64,000 nucleotides of DNA from Zavarzinia marina (GTDB lineage: Bacteria > Pseudomonadota > Alphaproteobacteria > Zavarziniales > Zavarziniaceae), in assembly GCF_021568905.1 (NCBI RefSeq), contig NZ_JAKGSB010000001.1, forward strand, positions 1,027,639-1,091,638, read 5' to 3'. A model generated the notes under the pieces. It saw only the letters and a program-made list of their open reading frames with translations. It ran no database searches and was not told the origin of the DNA. Shown in pieces: positions 54,550-64,000 of this stretch. A program made the position numbers and the translations under genes. The first letter of the stretch is position 1, and each line of letters starts with the position of its first letter.

Positions 54550-54888
54550 ATGAGCGAAGAAGTCCTCGACCGTATCCGTCGCGACATCGACGAGCATGCC
54601 GTCGTCCTCTACATGAAGGGGACGCCCATCTTCCCGCAGTGCGGCTTTTCCGCCGCCGTGGTCCAGGTGCTGGGCCGGCTGGGCGTGAAGTTCAAGGGCT
54701 TCGACGTGCTGACCGACCCCTCGCTCCGGGAAGGCATCAAGCGCTTCTCGGACTGGCCGACCATTCCCCAGCTCTATGTGAAGGGTGAATTCATCGGCGG
54801 CTGCGACATCATCCGCGAGATGTATCAGACCGGCGAGTTGCAGGGCCTGTTCGCCGAAAAGGGCATCGCCTACAACGACGCCGCCTGA
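54550..54888 (+). CDS. grxD: monothiol glutaredoxin (Grx4/GrxD type)
   Basis: A 112-residue glutaredoxin with the CGFS active site (Cys31 in FPQCGFSAAVVQVL), cis-Pro motif WPTIPQLYVKGEFIGGCDI and LFAEKGIAY at the end. CGFS glutaredoxins carry or deliver [2Fe-2S] clusters with BolA partners; a bolA gene is often adjacent but is not seen here. GGAG precedes the ATG at 54550. A strong bidirectional terminator follows. Confidence 0.95.
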   Translation: MSEEVLDRIRRDIDEHAVVLYMKGTPIFPQCGFSAAVVQVLGRLGVKFKGFDVLTDPSLREGIKRFSDWPTIPQLYVKGEFIGGCDIIREMYQTGELQGLFAEKGIAYNDAA

Positions 54889-54908
54889 TTTCTGGCGGGT
54901 TCAAGGAA

Positions 54909-54936
54909 AACCCAGCCGGGTCACCCCGGCTGGGTT
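54909..54936. terminator. bidirectional intrinsic terminator between grxD and phoH
   Basis: A perfect 12-bp stem (AACCCAGCCGGG / CCCGGCTGGGTT) with a TCAC loop. It is followed on the plus strand by TTCTTCATTT and on the minus strand by TTTTCC, so it can serve both convergent genes. Confidence 0.85.
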
Positions 54937-54963
54937 CTTCATTTCAAGGGCGGCGTTGCCGCC

Positions 54964-55704
<741 letters not shown>

Positions 55705-55779
55705 GCGGCACTCCTCGACATCGATAAGGGAGGAAGGCGGTCGCCCCTGCCCGCCCCGCCGCCCACCGGCGCGCGCGCA

Positions 55780-55904
55780 ATAAAAAAGCCGCCACGAACG
55801 GGCGGCTTCACTTCGCGCGTCGACGGTGCGGCGACGGAAAGGACGGGAGGCGACATGTGGCGAGACGGGTTCAGGGTCGAATACCTTTCACCTCGGTTCA
55901 CAAC
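55780..55904 (-). ncRNA. candidate small RNA between phoH and penicillin acylase
   Basis: An intrinsic terminator on the minus strand (55782-55808) has no minus-strand gene upstream of it. Further upstream on that strand are TTGACG (55936-55941) and CATAAT (55911-55916), 19 bases apart, so a transcript of about 125 nt is predicted from about 55904. It contains a CCUCCC stretch (about 55845-55850), as found in anti-Shine-Dalgarno loops of known alphaproteobacterial sRNAs. No significant open frame. Inference only. Confidence 0.4.
55782..55808 (-). terminator. orphan intrinsic terminator on the minus strand
   Basis: On the minus strand AAGCCGCC pairs with GGCGGCTT around a 7-base loop and runs into TTTTTTATT. 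It lies 78 bases upstream of the phoH start, on the same strand, so it would stop a transcript entering from the right. Confidence 0.75.
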
Positions 55905-55987
55905 GTCACTATTATGCGCGACACCAGACGATTGTCGTCAACATTTTGCGCTGTAACAAAAAAATAGCACAAGTGACGGGGGTTCAA

Positions 55988-58402
55988 GTGTCCAAGCGCA
56001 GCATCTTCAGATGGAGTCTGATCGGCTTCGCCACGCTGATTGCCACATTGGTGATTACAGTGGCGGCAATCACCCTCTGGCTCGCCCGGTCGGTCCCGGC
56101 GAGCGACGGAGATGAGGTGGTGGCGGGGCTGGGCGCCCCCGTGACCATCATGCGTGATTCGCGGGGAATTCCCCACATCCTTTCCGCGTCCCGCGCCGAC
56201 GCCTTCTTCGCCCTCGGCCGCCTGCATGCCGAGGACCGCCTGTTCCAGATGGAGATGTTCCGCCGCTTCGGCCGGGGCGAAATGGCGGCGGTCGCCGGGC
56301 GTGCGGCGCTCTCCCTCGACGTCTATGCCCGGACCCTGGGCGCCGCCCGCCTCGCCGACGCCGAATACGAAAGCGCCAGCCCCGAGCTGAAGTCGGTGCT
56401 GGAAGCCTATGCCGCCGGCGTGAATTCCTGGATCGCGCATCGCGACCGCCCGCTGGCACCGGAATTCACCCTGCTGATGATCGAGCCCGCGCCCTGGCGC
56501 CCGGCCGACAGCCTGTTGATGGGCAAGCTGCTGGGCCTGATGCTGACCGGCAACTGGCGGACGGAGGCGTCGCGCGCCCGCCTCGCCGCCCGCCTCGACG
56601 GCGAGACCCTGGAGTTCCTGACCCCGCCGGTCGGCGGCGCGCCCATGATCGACGGCGGCGGCCGGCTCGACCCCTTCGTCTCGCACGAGGCGATCGAGGC
56701 GATCGACCGGGCGCTGGCCCTGATGCTGCCGGCGGCGGATCTGACCGGGCCCGGCGCCTCCAACGCCTGGGCGGTGGACGGCACGCGGACCGCGACGGGC
56801 AAGCCGATCCTGGCCAACGACCCGCATCTCGGCCTGATGGCGCCCGGGCTCTGGTATCTCGTGCATCTCTCGGCACCGGATCTGTCCCTGGTCGGCGCCA
56901 CCCTGCCCGGCATTCCCATGCCGCTGCTGGGCCACAATGGCGCGGTCGCCTGGGGCATGACCACGACCGGGGGCGACGGCGCCGATCTCTTCATCGAGAC
57001 CGTCGATCCGGCGGATGCCGGGCGCTATCTGACCCCCGACGGCAGCGAAGCCTTCACCGAACGCCGGGAGACGGTCGATATCCGCTTCGGCGATCCGGCG
57101 ACCATCACCATCCGCGCGACGCGCCACGGCCCCGTGGTCTCCGACCTCTCGGCCGGCGACCTGCCGCGCGACGAGGGGACGGTGATCGCGCTCTCCCATG
57201 TCGCCCTGCTGCCCGGCGACCGCACGCCCGAGGCGCTTGCCGCCTTCATGGACGCCGGCGATGCCGACGCCTTCCTCGAGGCGGCCCGGGATTTTCACAG
57301 CCCGCAGCAGAACCTGACCTATGCCGATACCAAAGGCACCATCGGCATGATCGCCGCCGGGCGCCTGCCCGTCCGCAAGTCCGGCGACGGCCGCCTGCCG
57401 GCCGACGGCGCCGCGGGAGCAGGCGATTGGACCGGCTTCGTTCCCTTCGCCGCCCTGCCCCAGGTGCGCCGCCCCGGCAGCGGCGTGGTGATGAATGCCA
57501 ACAATGCCGTCACCGGGCCCGACTATCCCTTCCTGATCGGCAAGGATTACGACGTGCCCTATCGCGTCGAGCGCATCGCGGAACTGCTGCGGTCACGGCC
57601 CAAGGACTACACGCTCGACGATGCGGCGGCGGGCCAGGCCGATACGCTGTCGCCCTTCTCGGCCGAATTCGTGCCGCGCCTGATCGAACTGCACGGCCCC
57701 GCCGAAGGGCGCGCGGGCGACGCCATCGCCCTGCTGCGGGATTGGGACCATCACATGGACGGCGACAGGCCCGAGCCGCTGATCGCCATGGCCTGGAGCC
57801 GCGCCCTCGTGGCGCGCCTGTTCGAAAGCCGGCTGGGTCCCGATTTCCGGGGCTGGACGGGGCTGCGCCCGATCCAGCTTCGCGCCGCCCTCGGCGATCA
57901 GGATCAATGGTGCGACGATCCGGCGACGGAGACGGCGGAAACCTGCGCGACGCTGGTGCGCGCGGCACTGGCCGACGCGCTCGACACGATCTCCGCCCTG
58001 CAGGGCAGGGACATGGCCGGCTGGCGCTGGGACAAGGCGCATTTCGCCGACATGCAGCATCCGATCCTGCGCTTCATGCCGGTGGTCGGGGACATGATCG
58101 CCATCCGCCCGCCGGTCGGCGGCGGAGAGGATACGCTGCTGCGCGGCGCCATGAACTTCGGCAGCGCGACGACGCCCTTCGCAGACGTCCATGCCGCCGG
58201 CTTTCGCGCGATCTACGATCTCGCCGATCTCGACCGTTCGCGCTTCATGATCGCCACCGGCCAGTCCGGCAATCCCTATTCGCCCCATTGGGACGACATG
58301 GCGCCGCTCTGGGCCGCCAACGCCTATATCGAGATTCCGACCCGGGAAGCGGCGATCCGCCAACGGGCCGCGGCGACACGACGGCTGTTGCCTTCGCCGT
58401 GA
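55988..58402 (+). CDS. penicillin acylase-family Ntn hydrolase
   Basis: An ~804-residue N-terminal-nucleophile amidohydrolase precursor with an N-terminal membrane/signal helix (SLIGFATLIATLVITVAAITLWLA). Autocleavage should occur before Ser258 in GPGASNAWAVDG, giving the alpha (before) and beta (after) chains; the oxyanion Asn appears in VVMNANNAVTGPDYPF. A likely start is GTG at 55988 with GGGGG upstream (GTG 55973 is possible). Substrates in the family range from penicillins to acyl-homoserine lactones; none can be fixed here. It has a Crp-like site overlapping its stop codon. Confidence 0.92.
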   Translation: MSKRSIFRWSLIGFATLIATLVITVAAITLWLARSVPASDGDEVVAGLGAPVTIMRDSRGIPHILSASRADAFFALGRLHAEDRLFQMEMFRRFGRGEMAAVAGRAALSLDVYARTLGAARLADAEYESASPELKSVLEAYAAGVNSWIAHRDRPLAPEFTLLMIEPAPWRPADSLLMGKLLGLMLTGNWRTEASRARLAARLDGETLEFLTPPVGGAPMIDGGGRLDPFVSHEAIEAIDRALALMLPAADLTGPGASNAWAVDGTRTATGKPILANDPHLGLMAPGLWYLVHLSAPDLSLVGATLPGIPMPLLGHNGAVAWGMTTTGGDGADLFIETVDPADAGRYLTPDGSEAFTERRETVDIRFGDPATITIRATRHGPVVSDLSAGDLPRDEGTVIALSHVALLPGDRTPEALAAFMDAGDADAFLEAARDFHSPQQNLTYADTKGTIGMIAAGRLPVRKSGDGRLPADGAAGAGDWTGFVPFAALPQVRRPGSGVVMNANNAVTGPDYPFLIGKDYDVPYRVERIAELLRSRPKDYTLDDAAAGQADTLSPFSAEFVPRLIELHGPAEGRAGDAIALLRDWDHHMDGDRPEPLIAMAWSRALVARLFESRLGPDFRGWTGLRPIQLRAALGDQDQWCDDPATETAETCATLVRAALADALDTISALQGRDMAGWRWDKAHFADMQHPILRFMPVVGDMIAIRPPVGGGEDTLLRGAMNFGSATTPFADVHAAGFRAIYDLADLDRSRFMIATGQSGNPYSPHWDDMAPLWAANAYIEIPTREAAIRQRAAATRRLLPSP

Positions 58403-58439
58403 CCTATGTCACAGAATGGGCGCGATTGCTGCGTATGCT
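58398..58439 (+). promoter_or_regulatory. Crp/Fnr-type class II promoter for the exported 148-residue protein
   Basis: CGTGA-N6-TCACA (58398-58413) matches the Crp consensus in nine of ten arm positions. TATGCT at 58434-58439 is a possible -10, placing the site centre near -41. The start codon of the gene lies about 42 bases further on. Site and spacing are visible; regulation is inferred. Confidence 0.5.
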
Positions 58440-58487
58440 AACGCTACTGGAGTGATATTCGTCCAAGCGATTCGCGAGGAGCGATCC

Positions 58488-58934
58488 ATGACGCCGACCC
58501 GCCGGAGAAGACTGTCGATCCCGCTCGGATTGTCGATGGCCTTCCTCGCGCTGCCGGCGACCAGCGACGTGGTCGGCGTATCGGTTTCGGCAAGCGACAT
58601 GCCGATCAGCCATGTCGAGGACCGCGACCGGGACATCAATTCCGTGATCGGCCGGCATTTCGAGGGCGGCGGCTTCTTCTATACGGTGGTGGATGCCGCA
58701 TCGGACCCCTTTCTGCCGGGGCTCTGGCGCTATCGGGTCGCCTGGAAGACCGACGAGGATACGAATTGGCGCGCCATGTGCCGCCCGTCGCGGAGTTCGA
58801 CCGGCTGGGCCTATGTCCTGCCGGGCGAAGGCTCGCCCCGTTTCGTGTGCGAGGACGCGACCATGGTCCGCTGCCTCACCAGGACCGACGTGGCGACGGT
58901 CCGCCAGGCGATGGATCGCTGCATCGCCGGCTGA
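58488..58934 (+). CDS. exported hypothetical protein with four cysteines
   Basis: A 148-residue protein with a signal peptide (LSIPLGLSMAFLALPATSD) and mature part containing DRDINSVIGRHFEGGGFFYTVV and WRYRVAWKTDEDTNWRAM. Four cysteines (in AMCRPS, RFVCED, MVRCLT, DRCIAG) could form two disulfides in the periplasm. GAGGAG precedes the ATG. No family recognised. It is preceded by a good Crp-type site, so it may respond to a Crp/Fnr-family signal. Confidence 0.75.
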   Translation: MTPTRRRRLSIPLGLSMAFLALPATSDVVGVSVSASDMPISHVEDRDRDINSVIGRHFEGGGFFYTVVDAASDPFLPGLWRYRVAWKTDEDTNWRAMCRPSRSSTGWAYVLPGEGSPRFVCEDATMVRCLTRTDVATVRQAMDRCIAG

Positions 58935-59079
58935 ACGGCCGATTTCGCGATCGCCGCCACGCAAACCATCTTGCCGCAGTGCGGCATATTCATGGACACT
59001 GATCGGTGGCCCATATCACCTGATCCCTGATCACCAGACCTCTGATCACGGGCCCTTTCGGCGGTAAAGGAGCGCGTCC

Positions 59080-59496
59080 ATGACGAGTGAAAGCACCACC
59101 TTCTCCCATGTCAAAGCCGGCGATACCCCCTTCGTGTCCGGTGGGCTTCGCGACTTCTTCCTCTATCGCGATCTCGGCATCGCCGAGGCGACGGGCGGCA
59201 AGGTCATCGCCCATCTGGTGAAGGCGAACGAAGCGCCGGAGGCCGGCACCGGCTGGCACCGCCACCAGGCCGACTTCCACATCGTGATCATGCTGAAGGG
59301 CTGGGCCCGTTTCATGTATGAGGACAAGGACACCCTGGTCGAGGCCGGCGACTGCGTTCACCAGCGCCCGGGCATCACCCATTTCCTCTACGATTATTCC
59401 CCCGACATGGAATATCTGGAGATCGTCGGCCCGGCCGATTTCGGCACGCTGGACGTCGAGGGGCCCTGCCCGGTGCCCGCTCCCAAGCCCTGGTGA
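59080..59496 (+). CDS. cupin-domain protein
   Basis: A 138-residue single-domain cupin. Motif 1 is GTGWHRHQADFHIVIMLKGWARF, with metal ligands in H-R-H and a later residue; motif 2 is GDCVHQRPGITHFLYDY. It is probably a small metal-binding enzyme or sugar/phenol-binding protein; substrate unknown. It stands alone between the exported protein and valS (convergent). The ATG at 59080 is preceded by TAAAGGAGCG. Confidence 0.88.
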   Translation: MTSESTTFSHVKAGDTPFVSGGLRDFFLYRDLGIAEATGGKVIAHLVKANEAPEAGTGWHRHQADFHIVIMLKGWARFMYEDKDTLVEAGDCVHQRPGITHFLYDYSPDMEYLEIVGPADFGTLDVEGPCPVPAPKPW

Positions 59497-59501
59497 GCCG
59501 A

Positions 59502-59537
59502 CCGGCGCCCCACCCCGTTCGGGTCGCGGGGCGCCGG
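59502..59537. terminator. hairpin between convergent cupin and valS genes
   Basis: CCGGCGCCCC and GGGGCGCCGG form a perfect 10-bp stem with inner ACCC/GGGT pairing. There is no T-run, so it is a likely but non-canonical terminator serving both genes. Confidence 0.5.
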
Positions 59538-59553
59538 CCCGTTCACGGCGCCA

Positions 59554-62226
<2,673 letters not shown>

Positions 62227-62309
62227 GTTCGAATCTCAAGACCGGCCGCCCGTCGCGAGACGACGGGGCACCGGCCGTTCACAATGCGGGACCGCGACGG
62301 GTCCGTGTC

Positions 62310-62337
62310 AAAAAAAGCGGGGCCAGGGACGGCCCCG
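62310..62337 (-). terminator. intrinsic terminator of popZ
   Basis: On the minus strand CGGGGCC pairs with GGCCCCG around a 6-base loop and is followed by C-free T7 (AAAAAAA on the plus strand at 62310-62316). It lies directly after the popZ stop, so valS needs its own promoter in the 84 bases before its start. Confidence 0.85.
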
Positions 62338-62343
62338 GGAAGA

Positions 62344-63006
62344 TCACTTGGAACCGCGACCGGTGATGCGCGCCAGTTCCTGCGCCACGGCACGTTCCAC
62401 GAGCGCCGGCAGATTGGCGTCGAGCCAGGCCTTGAGCATGGGACGCATCAAGTCCTCGGCCATCTGCTCCACCGTGCGGCCGTCGCCCGATACGGGCGGG
62501 GGCGGCGGCGCCGGGCGGGCGGCATCCTCGAGCTGGGCGAAGGCGTTGCGGGCCTGATTGGCGACAGGCGCCGATACCAATTGTTCGGTCGGCGAAGCGT
62601 CACTCGGCATTTCGGGGTCCTCTCGGGGCTCTTCCGCGGGCGGCATCTCTGCCGGTTCGGCGAAATTGTCCAGCGGCGACGGGTCGGGCTCGATCGGCGG
62701 CGCGGCGTCTTCCTCGACCATCGGCGCGGGCGCCGGTTCGGCCGGCGGCGGCTCCGGCGCCTCGGCCACGGCTTCTTCCGCGGGCGCGGGGGTGCCGGCA
62801 CCATGCGGCGGCAGCGAGACCACGCTGCCGTCGTCCGCCACCATTTCCGTCAGTTCCAGAACGGAATCGGTGGTTTCGGCCGCCGCCGTGTCGCGCGCCT
62901 CGCCATCCTCCGCGATGATGCGGCGGATCGACGCCAGGATGTCTTCCATCGACGGGTCGGCCTCGCCCTTGGCGCCGTCACCTTCCCGCTTCAACTCGTC
63001 GCTCAT
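62344..63006 (-). CDS. popZ: PopZ-like polar organising protein (DUF2497)
   Basis: A 220-residue protein with the DUF2497 layout: N-terminal helix MEDILASIRRIIAEDG, a long Pro/Glu/Ala-rich disordered linker (about residues 65-165), and C-terminal oligomerisation helices VEQMAEDLMRPMLKAWLDANLPALVERAVAQEL. PopZ forms polar condensates that anchor the chromosome origin and signalling proteins in alphaproteobacteria. Its place beside valS and a tolC-type gene matches other alphaproteobacteria. Not all DUF2497 proteins are shown to act like Caulobacter PopZ. Confidence 0.9.
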   Translation of the reverse strand: MSDELKREGDGAKGEADPSMEDILASIRRIIAEDGEARDTAAAETTDSVLELTEMVADDGSVVSLPPHGAGTPAPAEEAVAEAPEPPPAEPAPAPMVEEDAAPPIEPDPSPLDNFAEPAEMPPAEEPREDPEMPSDASPTEQLVSAPVANQARNAFAQLEDAARPAPPPPPVSGDGRTVEQMAEDLMRPMLKAWLDANLPALVERAVAQELARITGRGSK

Positions 63007-63115
63007 TCCTCGTCCCCGCGCCTGGGCGGCGCATCGAAGGGTTCATGCGCCGCAGATGCGCCGCTTTCAGCCGTTCAAACTACGTGACCTGAAAGCCGAT
63101 GGGAAGGCCGGGCCG

Positions 63116-64000
63116 TCAGTCGGTGCCGATCCAGCGCCCGCGGGTGGCGTCGTAATGGGTGGTCGGGTCGTAGCGGTCGCCGGTGATGCTCAGGTTTTCC
63201 GCGCTGAGGCGGCCGACCGAGGCGAGAAGCTGGAAGGCGGCGGTATATTCGACGCCCTGCGCCCGGATCAGCGAGACCCGGGAATTCAGCAGTTCGCGTT
63301 CGGCGTCGAGCACGTCGAGCACGGTGCGCGAACCGACCTCCGCTTCCTGGCGAACACCTTCGAGCGCCAGCGTATTGGCCGCGACCGCCTGCTGCTGGGC
63401 GACGATCACTTCGCGCGCCGCCTGATACTGCTCGTAGGCGTTGGAAGTCGATTCGACGACGCTGCGCTGCGCCTCCGTCACCTGGGACAGGCGCTGGCTG
63501 GCGGTCTGCTTCTGCTGGCGGATCGTCGCGTATTCCGAACCGGACTGATAGAGCGGCACGGTGACCTGAACCTCGATCGAAGCCTGATCGGTCTCGTCGA
63601 CCGAAGAGCTCTGGTTCTCGGCATGGGCGATCTCGCCCACCAGGCTGACCTGCGGCTTGATCGCCGAGCGGGCGACGTCGATCGCATCGCGCGCCGCCGA
63701 TTCGCCGTAGCGGGCGGCGATCAGGTCCGGGTTCTCTGCAAGCGCGATGGCGCGCGCCTCCTCGGTCGAGGGGGGCAGCGGCGGCAGGGCCGGCAGCGGC
63801 TCCAGCACGCCCGGGGCGGCGCCGACGACGCGCTCGTAATTCTGCTTGGCGGCGGTCAGATCCGCCTCGGCCTGGCGAAGCTGCGCCATCGATTCCGCGA
63901 GGCGTGCCTCGGACTGGGCGACGTCGGTCCGGGTCAGTTCGCCGACGCGGAAACGGTCGCGGCTGGCGTCCAGGTTCCGGCGCAGCACCTCGACGTTCTT
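63116..64000 (-). CDS. TolC-family outer-membrane efflux protein (N-terminus cut by window edge)
   Basis: The C-terminal 294 residues of a TolC-like channel. Coiled-coil helices are visible: RDRFRVGELTRTDVAQSEARLAES, SGSEYATIRQQKQTASQRLSQ, and EGVRQEAEVGSRTVLDVLDAERELLNS, the repeated G-x-R/L-T-x-x-D motif of both structural halves. The first half repeats the second, as in the family. The frame continues beyond 64000, so the signal peptide and first helices are outside. It should form the outer-membrane exit of a type I secretion or RND system. Confidence 0.93.
   Translation of the reverse strand, partial: KNVEVLRRNLDASRDRFRVGELTRTDVAQSEARLAESMAQLRQAEADLTAAKQNYERVVGAAPGVLEPLPALPPLPPSTEEARAIALAENPDLIAARYGESAARDAIDVARSAIKPQVSLVGEIAHAENQSSSVDETDQASIEVQVTVPLYQSGSEYATIRQQKQTASQRLSQVTEAQRSVVESTSNAYEQYQAAREVIVAQQQAVAANTLALEGVRQEAEVGSRTVLDVLDAERELLNSRVSLIRAQGVEYTAAFQLLASVGRLSAENLSITGDRYDPTTHYDATRGRWIGTD

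Overview
The window is GC-rich, tightly packed, single-chromosome-style DNA that reads as an alphaproteobacterium. Evidence for this: a PopZ-like polar organiser next to valS; an NDUFS4-type complex I accessory subunit; DUF1285 and DUF6111 genes beside a CCA-adding enzyme; the order ppx-rlmE-guaB-rsmB; a monothiol CGFS glutaredoxin; and homospermidine synthase. The mix with DUF1302/DUF1329 genes, a sulfatase and a haloalkane dehalogenase would fit an environmental Rhodospirillales-like bacterium (Zavarzinia/Oleomonas type is only a guess).

Layout. 1-5.3 kb: a GNAT/ArsC-like pair, an SLC13 permease, a low-molecular-weight phosphatase, then a candidate sulfur-stress unit (TDT exporter, rhodanese, Crp/Fnr regulator). 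5.4-8.1 kb: a PP2C phosphatase-Ser/Thr kinase fusion downstream of a formate/nitrite channel. 8.3-10 kb: a TetR regulator translationally coupled to a LinB-type haloalkane dehalogenase. 10-12 kb: a small accessory-looking island with a three-gene unit (unknown protein, XRE regulator, small membrane protein), a palindromic promoter and seven copies of a 16-bp tandem repeat. 12-22 kb: housekeeping (guaA, guaB, rsmB, rlmE, ppx), a GH13 glucosidase, and two secreted TPR paralogues sharing one promoter architecture. 22-25.5 kb: XRE plus SulP transporter, and an exported permuted papain-fold protein. 25.6-30.9 kb: a spore-coat-U type chaperone-usher pilus operon. 30.9-36.3 kb: tRNA-Arg and small housekeeping genes. 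36.3-43 kb: a MoxR/DUF58/DUF4159/GATase-like operon. 43-51 kb: TetR, DUF1302 and DUF1329 outer-membrane/periplasmic proteins, formylglycine-generating enzyme, sulfatase and GST, which together look like a sulfate-ester utilisation cluster. 51-64 kb: CheW, a YihY/homospermidine synthase in-frame fusion, grx, phoH, a candidate sRNA, penicillin acylase, cupin, valS, popZ and a TolC-family gene cut by the right edge.

No CRISPR array, rRNA, transposase, integrase or phage gene was seen. The points most worth checking are: the YihY-Hss fusion across a C7 tract; the shared GTTCC-N4-GGAAC promoter element of the TPR paralogues, centred at about -41; the three-gene XRE unit; the sulfatase cluster; the Crp/Fnr (Cys-X5-Cys)-rhodanese-TDT unit with its palindrome; and the orphan minus-strand terminator with upstream promoter that suggests a ~125-nt sRNA.
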